Shown piece by piece: positions 7,812-16,014 of a DNA stretch of 34,940 nt. The position numbers and the translations under genes were made by a program. Position 1 is the stretch's first letter. The number at the start of each line of letters is the position of its first letter. A model generated the notes under the pieces. It made no database searches. It worked only from the letters and a program-made list of their open reading frames with translations, and was not told where the DNA came from. The stretch is taken from contig JAKYXN010000055.1 in the NCBI GenBank assembly GCA_022538095.1, positions 1 to 34,940 of the forward strand. The letters are read 5' to 3'. The stretch comes from Puniceicoccaceae bacterium K14. Lineage in GTDB: Bacteria > Verrucomicrobiota > Verrucomicrobiia > Opitutales > Opitutaceae.

Positions 7812-8420
7812 TTATCTAAATTGTTTCTCCATCTTTTTTAATGAGAGAATCTCTACCTGGGTACAAAACGCATCCATTTGATCACGTTTACGTTTTACGA
7901 TATTGAGCATGATATACCCAGGAATCGCTAGAACGAGCCCGGTCTGAGTAGTGATCAGTGCTTCAGAAATTCCGCCAGCCACCATGTCCACAGTGCTGCC
8001 CCCTGCCGAGCTAACCGCCAGACCACCGAATGTACTCAACATGCCAGTAACCGTCCCCAACAACCCCGTAAGCGGAGCCGTACCGACCAATATAGAGGCG
8101 AAAGTAATTCTTCCATCGATACGTGAAAGATGAACATTGCGTACTTCGTCCATACGATCTCGCACATCCTCGTGGCTTTGAATCTTGTGTTGGGCATACT
8201 GCAAAATGTCTCCGATAGGTCCTTTCGCCTCTTCAGGCGCATCTACCCAATGCTCCCATTCATCTGAGTTGCTATTGTAATAATCATTATTGGAGAAATA
8301 GACAACAATCTCAAAAAGCGTGAAGTATATGAAAAGACCCAGGATCGCCAAAGGGATCATTAAGGCTCCCCCTGCCGACCATATCTCTACGATTTCCCCT
8401 ACAAACCCACTACTACTCAT
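7812..8420 (-). CDS. exbB: ExbB/TolQ/MotA-family proton channel protein
   Basis: A 202-residue inner-membrane protein with a first helix at residues 15-40 (GGALMIPLAILGLFIYFTLF), a cytoplasmic loop with helical character, and the paired C-terminal helices of the family. These carry the signature ASILVGTAPLTGLLGTVTGM and, after a glycine-rich turn, GISEALITTQTGLVLAIPGY. The threonines in these helices line the proton path in characterised homologues. It lies 17 bases after the extended ExbB gene and just before exbD, so it is the likely direct ExbD partner, with the extended copy as an extra component as in TonB2-type systems. Confidence 0.93.
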   Translation of the reverse strand: MSSSGFVGEIVEIWSAGGALMIPLAILGLFIYFTLFEIVVYFSNNDYYNSNSDEWEHWVDAPEEAKGPIGDILQYAQHKIQSHEDVRDRMDEVRNVHLSRIDGRITFASILVGTAPLTGLLGTVTGMLSTFGGLAVSSAGGSTVDMVAGGISEALITTQTGLVLAIPGYIMLNIVKRKRDQMDAFCTQVEILSLKKMEKQFR

Positions 8421-8437
8421 TATCAGAAATTTTGAAT

Positions 8438-9814
8438 TTAGTCGGACTTCGCTTTAACCCCGTTCACGAAGGACATCGCTGAACGCTCCATGGATGCCAT
8501 AATCGATTTGGCTTTTCTCGATAGAAATGCGTGGAAGATCAACGACGGGATTGCCACGATCAATCCGAACTCAGTGGTAATCAAGGCTTCGGATATTCCT
8601 CCGGAAAGCGACTTGGCATCGCCTGTTCCAAATATCGTAATCAACTTAAATGTATTGATCATACCCGTTACAGTTCCGAGTAGCCCCAACAGCGGGGCCG
8701 TAGCTGCTGTAACCGCAATTATCGAAAGAAGACGCTCTATTTTCGGCTGTGTAGAAACCATTTTTTCTAACAAAATTTCCTCTAACAATTCCTTAGGCTC
8801 CTCGCTACTTTGCGTACCCACATGCAGCATATCTCCCATTGGTCCTGGAACGCTCTTCGCCTCACGAAGCGCTTCCTCTTTCTTTCCTGAGCGGATCAAT
8901 TTTACAACTTTTGTGATCGACCCTGAAGGCATCTTCTTGATCGTCATCAGTTCGTAGAGTTTGTAAATGGAAATCACGAGTGAGACAAACGCAAACCCAA
9001 GTATTGGAAATACCCATACTCCTCCTTTCAGTACGTGTTCCGAAATTGTTTCATCCGTCGAGGCAATCGCAATCGCCTTACCCAATGTCGGATCCAGTGG
9101 AAGCGTTCCCGCAGAACTTGAAGCCAAGCTACCGATGCTACCTGATTCCCCTTCGATATCGATCACTGATGGTTGCCCTGAACTCCCCTCTAAAGCCAAA
9201 CCACTCGAGCCACTTCCTGAAGCAAAATATGAAACTGGGCCAAATAGTACAAACGAACCTGATTCTAAATCTCCACTCGGCACAACCGCTTCGCCTTCGA
9301 ATAGCTGTCCTCCTATGAGAGAATCGACTCGGCCAATCCCTTTAGTTATTGCATCTACTTGCGCTGTGATAACTTCGATACGTTTGAGCTCAGGATCGTC
9401 TACAGTTTTAAGCGTTTCGTCTATCATATCTTGATACAAAGCACGCTCGCTTGGATCAGCTCTAGACTCTATATTTGAAATATACTCCGTCATCAAACTA
9501 ATGACATAGTCCACTTCGTCTTGGCGCTGCTTCACATTCACCTCAAGCGACGAAATGTCCAAGGTTTTTGCATCGCCTGTCCGAGACGTCTTTTCGAATT
9601 CCTTACGCAACTCACGCACCTCAGCATTCAAAGAATTGAGTTCTTTGGCCAAGGGGACTTTTTTCTCCGCAACCTCTTCTCTTAACTCTTTGAGCTCCTG
9701 CAGCGAATTATCCAGGGAACTCTGCACGGAACTCATAGCTCCATCGAGCGAGTTCTGAGCCAGTAGAACTGCTGGAACAAACGACAATAAAATAGCAACC
9801 GCGACTGATTTCAT
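8438..9814 (-). CDS. ExbB-like protein with long periplasmic coiled-coil extension (TtpC-type)
   Basis: A 458-residue protein: signal peptide (MKSVAVAILLSFVPAVLLAQ), a coiled-coil-rich region at about residues 25-120 (LQELKELREEVAEKK, LNAEVRELRKEFEKT), a Ser/Gly-rich linker about residues 175-245, then a MotA/TolQ/ExbB domain with helices at about 267-290, 363-390 (TAATAPLLGLLGTVTGMINT) and 405-430 (GISEALITTEFGLIVAIPSL). This architecture is that of the second, extended ExbB of DUF3450-associated TonB systems, named TtpC in Vibrio. There the extension is required for TonB2 function. It starts 12 bases after the DUF3450 gene and precedes the short exbB, so the operon encodes two ExbB forms with different roles. 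Confidence 0.9.
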   Translation of the reverse strand: MKSVAVAILLSFVPAVLLAQNSLDGAMSSVQSSLDNSLQELKELREEVAEKKVPLAKELNSLNAEVRELRKEFEKTSRTGDAKTLDISSLEVNVKQRQDEVDYVISLMTEYISNIESRADPSERALYQDMIDETLKTVDDPELKRIEVITAQVDAITKGIGRVDSLIGGQLFEGEAVVPSGDLESGSFVLFGPVSYFASGSGSSGLALEGSSGQPSVIDIEGESGSIGSLASSSAGTLPLDPTLGKAIAIASTDETISEHVLKGGVWVFPILGFAFVSLVISIYKLYELMTIKKMPSGSITKVVKLIRSGKKEEALREAKSVPGPMGDMLHVGTQSSEEPKELLEEILLEKMVSTQPKIERLLSIIAVTAATAPLLGLLGTVTGMINTFKLITIFGTGDAKSLSGGISEALITTEFGLIVAIPSLIFHAFLSRKAKSIMASMERSAMSFVNGVKAKSD

Positions 9815-9826
9815 AATGGCAAAATA

Positions 9827-10600
9827 TTATTGAATAGTTACTGGCAGTTGCACGAATTCCGCTTCAGCAGAACCTGAATACACTGCGAATAGATCTGAAA
9901 TTTGTTGAGCGTGTTCAGGCGTAGTTTCCCATACCCAACCGTCATCGCTCGGATAACCAATTCCCGAATACTTGGCGGCTTCATCTTGAAAGTACGCACC
10001 GCCCAAACCAAAATACAAAATACTCACCTCAGCTTGACCGTCCCCAACGTCTTGAATCTCAGAAATCATCTGGACTCCACCATTAAATTTATCTGCTTGG
10101 CTCAAAATCGCGACGACCGCTTGCAAGCGTTGCGACTCGGATAGCCGCGTCTCTTCATCTGGCTTGGGAATTCGTGCGTAAGGAACTGATACTTCTTCCT
10201 GTAGTGGTTTTGGGAAGCGTTTATAGAGTGTTGTAACTTTGTCTTCGAGCTCTCCGATTTTAGAGCCGAGAAAACCCATCGCCTCAATGTATTCAGAACG
10301 CTCTTCCTCAAGCTCCGAACGTTTGGTATCTGCCGCTGACATAGCGTCAGTACTGGATTCGATGCGTTCCGCCAATGATGCCTTTTCGCTTTTAAGCAAG
10401 GCTATCATATCAACGATGATGGCTTCCTCAGCCACCCAATTGGAGCTTTCCTCGGATAAGAGTTTTTCTACCTCAACCCATTCATCCACAAGACCACGTG
10501 CGTCCTCCAGACTTGCCGCGAAACCCGTAACCAAAACGATTGCAGACGCAGCCAAGCCTGTAATCAGAGATCGAAATTTTAGAGAGATTAAACCATTCAC
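9827..10600 (-). CDS. DUF3450 periplasmic protein, first gene of the Ton operon
   Basis: About 257 residues. A hydrophobic signal segment (FRSLITGLAASAIVLVTGFA) is followed by a long coiled coil, about residues 50-125 (LKSEKASLAERIESS, SKIGELEDKVTTLYKRFP). A globular C-terminal part follows with the DUF3450 pattern AEVSILYFGLGGAYF, then GWVWE and FVQLPV. DUF3450 genes are found almost only next to extended-ExbB/TonB clusters, as here, and the protein is presumed to work in the periplasm with the extended ExbB. I prefer the GTG at 10600: the in-frame TTG at 10654 would sit at the predicted transcription start, because a TATAAT box lies at 10661-10666. The start remains uncertain; the family assignment is firm. 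Confidence 0.82.
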   Translation of the reverse strand: MNGLISLKFRSLITGLAASAIVLVTGFAASLEDARGLVDEWVEVEKLLSEESSNWVAEEAIIVDMIALLKSEKASLAERIESSTDAMSAADTKRSELEEERSEYIEAMGFLGSKIGELEDKVTTLYKRFPKPLQEEVSVPYARIPKPDEETRLSESQRLQAVVAILSQADKFNGGVQMISEIQDVGDGQAEVSILYFGLGGAYFQDEAAKYSGIGYPSDDGWVWETTPEHAQQISDLFAVYSGSAEAEFVQLPVTIQ

Positions 10601-10660
10601 GGAGCTCAGTTTAGCTGAAAATGTGCCAACCCCGAAAAATGAGGCCAATGCCAAGCAAAC

Positions 10661-10695
10661 ATTATAAAAACCCCAAAGTGTGATTTAATTCGATC
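10661..10695 (-). promoter_or_regulatory. predicted promoter of the Ton operon
   Basis: On the minus strand a perfect TATAAT box occupies 10666-10661. A weak -35-like TTAAAT lies 16 bases further upstream. It precedes the first gene of the DUF3450-exbB-exbD-tonB operon and would give a leader of about 50 bases before the GTG at 10600. The poor -35 suggests that an activator may be needed. Confidence 0.45.
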
Positions 10696-10772
10696 ACCCC
10701 CACATATCCTACGAATTTTCTGAAAGATACTCGGTCTGAACATCAATCTAGCAATAGCAGTTCTTTCAATCC

Positions 10773-10855
10773 GTAGGGCTCCAGCTTGCTGGATGCCTTT
10801 GTTAGTGTATCGAAAGACATTAGGACCTTCGGGATTCAGCGAGCTGAAGCCCTAC
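10773..10855. repeat. REP-like element: two inverted GTAG-headed hairpins
   Basis: Two imperfect copies of a 24-25-base unit face each other. The left copy, 10773-10797, is GTAGGGCTCCAGCTTGCTGG plus ATGCC. The right copy, 10832-10855, read on the minus strand, is GTAGGGCTTCAGCTCGCTGA plus ATCC. Each unit has a GTAG tetranucleotide at the foot of its own small hairpin (CCAGC-tt-GCTGG; TTCAGC-tc-GCTGAA). The pair together can also form one long stem. This is the layout of REP/BIME elements that are processed by RAYT (TnpA-REP) transposases. It lies between the Ton operon promoter and the PurO-like gene. Only one pair occurs in this window. Confidence 0.7.
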
Positions 10856-10909
10856 AAAAAAGCACTCCTCTAAATTAAAGGAGCGATCAAAACAAAAAAA
10901 TTCTACAGC

Positions 10910-11635
10910 TTAATACTTATTCCGCATTACAATGTTTGACGATGACCCGTCGAGTGCAATCGTCTTAACGGCAAGCGAGATTTTGTTGTCCGCATCTAAG
11001 GCACTCCAATACGTATCCAAGGTTTCCTCGGCAGTCGCGGCCAATGGCAATACCAGAGGGTCGCCAGTGAACGTCGGCAAGGGATTTCCATCGCCCATGT
11101 AAGTTGTCAATCCGTACCCAAGGCCAGACGCAGGAGCGTATGGGAAATAATAATGACGGTCGGAAAATTGGGGATCGATCTTGTTTGCTTTCAAAATGCT
11201 CAAACCGATTTCCGGAGTCTCACCTCCAAAGTCCAACATCCCCGTGATTCGAGGTGTGTAGTTCGGAGCGTCCGGTTCGCGATCACGCGTTGCCAAGGAT
11301 TCTTTCATACTTTTCCCAGTAGCCAACCCTTCATAAAGTGTGCGGGTTTGGTCGCCATTGCTTACGAGAAATTTTCCATCCAATTCCAACATTGCTTCAT
11401 ATATGATAAGCGAAGGGTCCTCCACCTTGCTCACATCGAAGGGCTCGGTTTTCAAAACGCCGCCCTCTTTCGAGAACTGACGATTGCGACTGTTTGGGCT
11501 ACGCCCCATGATCCAGTAAACTTGTTGCCAAGCGTCCCCAGATGCGGACTTTCCAATGATAAGGCCGCGTCCCGGATAAGGATTAGAAGCGATGTGACTT
11601 TGCAAGTTTGCCGATGCCGTTTCTTCGATATTCAT
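10910..11635 (-). CDS. IMP cyclohydrolase-like protein (PurO family)
   Basis: A 241-residue protein with the signature of the archaeal-type IMP cyclohydrolase family near its N-terminus: SNPYPGRGLIIGKSASG, then VYWIMGRSPNSRNRQF. Further family-like blocks are YEAMLELDGKFLVSNGDQT and the PNYTPRITGMLD stretch. PurO closes FAICAR to IMP, the last step of purine synthesis, in many archaea. Bacterial homologues are less well characterised, and most bacteria use PurH. The ATG at 11635 is chosen because GGCAGG lies a few bases upstream and the family begins here; an upstream in-frame start at 11674 adds 13 residues. It is not obviously in an operon with purine genes, so a role outside the main pathway is possible. 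Confidence 0.8.
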   Translation of the reverse strand: MNIEETASANLQSHIASNPYPGRGLIIGKSASGDAWQQVYWIMGRSPNSRNRQFSKEGGVLKTEPFDVSKVEDPSLIIYEAMLELDGKFLVSNGDQTRTLYEGLATGKSMKESLATRDREPDAPNYTPRITGMLDFGGETPEIGLSILKANKIDPQFSDRHYYFPYAPASGLGYGLTTYMGDGNPLPTFTGDPLVLPLAATAEETLDTYWSALDADNKISLAVKTIALDGSSSNIVMRNKY

Positions 11636-11830
11636 AAAGCCTGCCAATTTTTGGAATTCCCAGTGCCGTGGCAACTCCTAAGAAAAGAGAATTTCACGCG
11701 TTTTACTTGAGAATGCCCGCAGAAACCTTGGCTGCACTCGGAATACTCGTCCCACTTCCTCTATCAATTCAGAAAACAGTCAAATCCGATAATTGAATCA
11801 AAGACAATACACAATGGGATAGCAGATCTG

Positions 11831-12520
11831 CTACTTAGCGATTCGCATCACTAGAAAGCACTCGATCTGGTTTTCTTCGCCCAGGCTTTTGTATAGTAAC
11901 TCAAACTCAATTCCAAGTAAGCTTGCGGCAGCCTCCACAAAGCTCAAAAAACTCTGGCTATCCCACACATGAGCGTGTTCGCGGCGGCCTCTTACAAATT
12001 CGACGTCTTTTTGAATATCACGACCAGGCTCTTCGAAAACGTGTTTCCCAACGTGACCTAGAAAGTCCATATAGTGCTCATCGGTTACATGATCCACTTC
12101 TTCCTCGAATTCTTCACGCAGGTGGTCAAAGGTGGTCAATGAACGCTCGTGGTCGAAGGTAAATCGCTTATCAGGAGCCGTCAGTACCACCACCCCGCCA
12201 CGCTTCACTGCTCGAACCATATCCTCAAGCATCGCGATAGGGTTGGCAACGTGTTCGATCACGTGATTGGCAATGATGAAATCTAAGGAACCTTCTGCAA
12301 TTGCATCACGTAAGCCTCGCTTATCGATATCTCCCAAAAGCTCGACTTTAACGAGTCCTGCAGGATCGATTTCGGGAAATTTCTCGGCGGCCTCTTCAGC
12401 CGTAATGGCATCGAAGTATGAAACTTCACATTGCTTCCCTAAGGGTGCGGGCTCGCAAAAGGCGCCGATTTCGACGCCTTTGCCTGAAAGATATTCGTAC
12501 CCAATTGAGCGATGCTTCAT
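11831..12520 (-). CDS. class I SAM-dependent methyltransferase
   Basis: A 229-residue protein with a Methyltransf_11-type core. Motif I is recast as GKGVEIGAFCEP (residues 13-24), and the post-core DFIIANHVIEHVANP and GGVVVLTAPDKR blocks match the usual D-x-[IV] ... EH and G-G-x-[LV] motifs. The substrate is not predictable. The VEIGAF-CEP start, where a canonical DxGxGxG would be expected, is seen in a subgroup often encoded near glycosylation genes. It starts 47 bases after the cysI stop, but a small hairpin with a T run lies between them, so it may be only partly cotranscribed. It was read to TAG at 11831-11833. Confidence 0.82.
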   Translation of the reverse strand: MKHRSIGYEYLSGKGVEIGAFCEPAPLGKQCEVSYFDAITAEEAAEKFPEIDPAGLVKVELLGDIDKRGLRDAIAEGSLDFIIANHVIEHVANPIAMLEDMVRAVKRGGVVVLTAPDKRFTFDHERSLTTFDHLREEFEEEVDHVTDEHYMDFLGHVGKHVFEEPGRDIQKDVEFVRGRREHAHVWDSQSFLSFVEAAASLLGIEFELLYKSLGEENQIECFLVMRIAK

Positions 12521-12539
12521 AAGACCGGGGTCTGTCTCG

Positions 12540-12558
12540 AAAAAACCACTTCAGCGGT
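12540..12558 (-). terminator. weak terminator after cysI
   Basis: On the minus strand ACCGC-TGAA-GTGGT forms a 5-bp stem (with one G-T pair) followed by six T. It sits 10 bases past the cysI stop and could attenuate transcription into the methyltransferase gene. Confidence 0.4.
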
Positions 12559-12567
12559 GATTCTGAA

Positions 12568-14271
12568 CTAGAAAGAAAGCTTAACGGAATCCTTTTCCGC
12601 AATCGTAACGATTTCCTTACGCACACAGAAATCGCCAAAACGTTCGCCCTCTTCACGCTCCGCTGCATATTGCTTGATGATTGGCTTCAGTTTTTCCAAA
12701 GCTTCATCCACCTTAATGCTCTCCGCATAAAGCGTATTCAAGCGAAGACCTTCGTAGTTAGCACCCAAATACATATTGTACTTCCCTGGTGCCTTGCCCA
12801 CAAATCCAATTTCGCCCAAGAATGGGCGAGCGCAACCGTTCGGACAGCCCGTCATGCGTATACTGATATCCGTTTCACGCAGCCCCACTTCGTCGAGGAT
12901 ATCTTCGATATCGTCGATCACGCTTGGCAAAGCTCGCTCGCTCTCAGCAAGGGCGAGTCCACACGTTGGCAAGGCCACACACGCCAGTGCATTCTTACGC
13001 AGGCCAGAGAGCGTTTCAGGTCCCGGAACGCCATGATCCGCGAGAATCTTTTCGATGGCAGCCTTGCTCCCTTCAGAAACACCACAAATCACCATATTTT
13101 GCGACCCAGTCATACGCCAGTCGCCGACATGAATCTTAGCGATTTCTTGGAATGCCTTCTTCATCTGACACTCAGCCGTATCCTTGATGCGGCCACTTGC
13201 GATAAACTGGCCATAGTACCAATCGCCATTCACGTCTTTGTGCCAGCCAAAATCGTCGACAATCGTTTCGAATTTGAATTCGCGAGCTTTCTCAAACGTC
13301 ACGCCACTGCGCGACTCTACTTCGCCGATAAACCACTCGACCCCGCGATCTGCAATCGTATACTTCAAGCGGGCATGAGCACGGTCTGTGCGATCACCAA
13401 AATCGCGTTGAGTCGTAACAATCGCCTCAGCGACCTTATGGACATCTTCCGGCTTAACAAAACCGAGGACATCCGCCACTCGGGCAAAAGTCTTGGTATT
13501 TCCGTGAGTTGTCCCCATGCCACCACCAGCTGAGATGTTGAAACCTTCAAGTTTGTCGCCTTTGTAAATTGCGATTAACCCCAGATCCTGGGAAAATACG
13601 TCCACATCATTCGAAGGAGGGACCGCTATTCCGATTTTAAACTTACGCGGCAAGTAAGTCTTTCCATAGATCGGTTCGACTTCCGCTTCGGTGGTCACCT
13701 TTTCACCATCGATAAAAAGATCGTAGTAGGCTTTACCCTCTGGCATGAACTGCTCGCTGATTTTGCGAGCGTAGGTATGCATTTCCAAACGAGTCTTCTC
13801 GTTAGAAACATTGTTATACGCCATCACGTTGCGGTTGATGTCGCCACAGGCCCCGATTGAATCGACCCCCACCTCGTCCATCCCGCGGATCAAATTGCGG
13901 ATGTTCCCCTTCAAAAGACCATGATACTGGATCGTTTGGCGCGTTGTCAGGCGGATCATCCCATTGGCGTAATCATCTGCCAATTGATCGAGCTTCAAAT
14001 ACTGTTCAGAGCTAACAACACCCGCTGGAATGCGAACGCGAAGCATAAAGCTGAACGCCTTCTCAAGCTTCTTCTTACGACGTTCCGCTCGAATGTCGCG
14101 GTCGTCCTGCATGTACATACCATGGAATTTAGACAATTGAGCACTGTCAGCACAGATCGAACCAGTCGAATTATCATTCAATTCCTCTGAGAGCGTCCCT
14201 CTCAGATTCACACTATTGACCTTGATTGACTCGTTTTTGTGGAGTTTTTTTTGCTCTGGTGCTGAACTCAT
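12568..14271 (-). CDS. cysI: assimilatory sulfite reductase hemoprotein (beta) subunit
   Basis: A 567-residue protein that catalyses six-electron reduction of sulfite to sulfide for cysteine synthesis in the cytoplasm, using siroheme and a 4Fe-4S cluster. It has the CysI N-terminus (LRGTLSEEL, FHGMYMQDDRDIRAER, RLTTRQTIQYHG) and the four cluster cysteines C431, C437, C476 and C480, spaced C-x5-C ... C-x3-C (CVALPTC and GCPNGCARP). They are offset by exactly three from the E. coli ligands as I recall them. Length is normal. The ATG at 14271 is chosen; a GTG at 14295 adds eight residues. No cysJ flavoprotein gene is adjacent, so its electron donor (CysJ elsewhere or ferredoxin) is not known from this window. 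Confidence 0.93.
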   Translation of the reverse strand: MSSAPEQKKLHKNESIKVNSVNLRGTLSEELNDNSTGSICADSAQLSKFHGMYMQDDRDIRAERRKKKLEKAFSFMLRVRIPAGVVSSEQYLKLDQLADDYANGMIRLTTRQTIQYHGLLKGNIRNLIRGMDEVGVDSIGACGDINRNVMAYNNVSNEKTRLEMHTYARKISEQFMPEGKAYYDLFIDGEKVTTEAEVEPIYGKTYLPRKFKIGIAVPPSNDVDVFSQDLGLIAIYKGDKLEGFNISAGGGMGTTHGNTKTFARVADVLGFVKPEDVHKVAEAIVTTQRDFGDRTDRAHARLKYTIADRGVEWFIGEVESRSGVTFEKAREFKFETIVDDFGWHKDVNGDWYYGQFIASGRIKDTAECQMKKAFQEIAKIHVGDWRMTGSQNMVICGVSEGSKAAIEKILADHGVPGPETLSGLRKNALACVALPTCGLALAESERALPSVIDDIEDILDEVGLRETDISIRMTGCPNGCARPFLGEIGFVGKAPGKYNMYLGANYEGLRLNTLYAESIKVDEALEKLKPIIKQYAAEREEGERFGDFCVRKEIVTIAEKDSVKLSF

Positions 14272-14512
14272 GATCCGGCTCTTACTAAGGTCCACCTAGT
14301 CGAAGGCAAGGAATAAGATTGAGCGTTACGTAAAGCTCTTGAATTCACACCTTCCAACATTAGGAACAACCCTCTAGATTTACTTTTAATATAATTGATT
14401 ATTTCAAGTGCTTCAGAAAGAAAACGCCTTTAGCCAATATTCTTGAATTAAACGTTCTACCTCGAACGATTTATCATAGTCCCACTCCGAATCAAACGAA
14501 CCTAACATTTAA

Positions 14513-16012
14513 ATGGCTGCAAATCAGAATGAACGCTTAAAAATCGTTATAATTGGAGCTGGGCCTGCTGGGTTAACAGCCGGTTTAGAAGCGATCAACT
14601 TGGGTCACGACGTAGTCGTTGCCGAACAGGACCCAGAATACGTTGGTGGCATATCCAGAACAGTTAAGAAAGAAGGCTATCGCTTCGACATTGGTGGGCA
14701 TCGATTTTTTAGCAAAAATACAGAAATCCAAAAATGGTGGAAAGCACGACTATCAGAAGATTTCTTAAAGGTAGACCGACAATCCCGAATTTACTTCGAA
14801 AACAAGTTTTTCGATTACCCGCTAGACCTTAAAAATGTGCTTGCCAACCTCGGATTGTGGCAATGCGCAATGTGTTTCTTAAGCTACCTAAAATCGCGGA
14901 TTTTCCCGATCAAAAATGTAAAATCGTTTGAGGATTGGGTTATCAATCAGTTCGGAAACAAACTCTATCAGACCTTTTTTAAATCTTATACTGAAAAGGT
15001 TTGGGGCATCAGTTGCAGTAAGATTAGCAAGGATTGGGCAGCTCAACGAATCAAAGGACTCTCTATGAGCCAGGCCATTTTGCATGCGATCCGCCCTCAG
15101 AAAAAAGGTCCCGCTAAAATCAAAACGCTCATTAACAAATTTAATTATCCAAGATTTGGACCCGGCCAGCTTTGGGAAGAGACGGCAGACACAATCGTGC
15201 AAAAGGGTGGAACGATACTCATGGGCCAAAAAGCCATCGAATTTCAAAAAGATGGAAACAAAATAAGAAGTGCGACATTTTCAGATAAAGATGGTAACAC
15301 AACTACAATAGAAGGCGATCATTTCCTTGTATCCATGCCGCTTTCCAAAACGATTTCCGGACTATCTGGCAATGTTCCAGATAAGGTCAAAGCGGCTGCT
15401 AGTCATCTCACCTATAGAGATTTTTTGACTGTCGCTTTAGTTTTGAAAGACAAGGACCTTTTCACGGATCAATGGATATACATTCATGACCCGAATGTCC
15501 GAGTAGGACGTATCCAAAATTACAAAAACTGGAGTAAATGGATGATCCCCGAAGAAGGCTATTCCTGCCTAGGACTTGAATACTTCTGCAATACAACAGA
15601 CGACTTTTGGAATTGGAAAGACGAAGAATTAATACAACTCGCCAAACAAGAGTGCTCACAACTTGGCTTTACCTCAGACAACGCTATAGAAAAGGGGTTT
15701 GTCGTGAGAGCTCCAAAAGCTTACCCAGTATACACAGAAGACTACTCAAGTAAGATAATTGAGATAAAAAAATATTTGGATACAATAGATAACTTACAAG
15801 TTATAGGCCGAAATGGAATGCACAAATACAATAACCAAGATCATTCCATGATGACTGCAATTCTCGCGGTAAAAAACCTAGGTGCAAGGACTTCGGCAGA
15901 CCGTCCCTACGACCTGTGGAAAGTAAATAGCGATGCTGCCTATCATGAAGAGACGAAAGTAGAGTTTAATGCGGGCCGTGCAACACCTGAGCCTATAAAA
16001 CCTAACAGCTAG
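14513..16012 (+). CDS. NAD(P)/FAD-dependent oxidoreductase (amine oxidase/UGM-like)
   Basis: A 499-residue flavoprotein. The dinucleotide-binding motif IVIIGAGPAGLTAGLEA is at residues 11-27, followed by the acidic end of strand two (VVVAEQD) and the flavin-contact segment YVGGISRTV ... RFDIGGHRFF typical of the protoporphyrinogen oxidase / UDP-galactopyranose mutase-like superfamily. A C-terminal FAD segment (LQVIGRNGMHKYNNQDHS) is present. Members with this wording are often encoded among cell-surface polysaccharide genes, where their substrates are poorly defined. It is followed after two bases by a membrane glycosyltransferase gene, so the two are surely cotranscribed and probably act on the same lipid- or sugar-linked intermediate. 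The exact reaction is unknown. Confidence 0.85.
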   Translation: MAANQNERLKIVIIGAGPAGLTAGLEAINLGHDVVVAEQDPEYVGGISRTVKKEGYRFDIGGHRFFSKNTEIQKWWKARLSEDFLKVDRQSRIYFENKFFDYPLDLKNVLANLGLWQCAMCFLSYLKSRIFPIKNVKSFEDWVINQFGNKLYQTFFKSYTEKVWGISCSKISKDWAAQRIKGLSMSQAILHAIRPQKKGPAKIKTLINKFNYPRFGPGQLWEETADTIVQKGGTILMGQKAIEFQKDGNKIRSATFSDKDGNTTTIEGDHFLVSMPLSKTISGLSGNVPDKVKAAASHLTYRDFLTVALVLKDKDLFTDQWIYIHDPNVRVGRIQNYKNWSKWMIPEEGYSCLGLEYFCNTTDDFWNWKDEELIQLAKQECSQLGFTSDNAIEKGFVVRAPKAYPVYTEDYSSKIIEIKKYLDTIDNLQVIGRNGMHKYNNQDHSMMTAILAVKNLGARTSADRPYDLWKVNSDAAYHEETKVEFNAGRATPEPIKPNS

Positions 16013-16014
16013 CA

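Noticed and set aside
8967-9434. 155-codon plus-strand open frame within the extended ExbB gene
   Set aside because: It is the complement of a strongly supported ExbB-family gene, and its translation (Ser/Pro-rich, no domain) is the usual shadow pattern.
11820-11833. 14-bp perfect palindrome TAGCAGATCTGCTA at the methyltransferase stop
   Set aside because: It has no loop and no T run, so it cannot form a stable terminator hairpin; it may be a protein site or chance.
12670-13533. 287-codon plus-strand open frame
   Set aside because: It lies wholly antisense to cysI, whose four cluster cysteines and length are intact; no ribosome binding site or homologous motif was seen.
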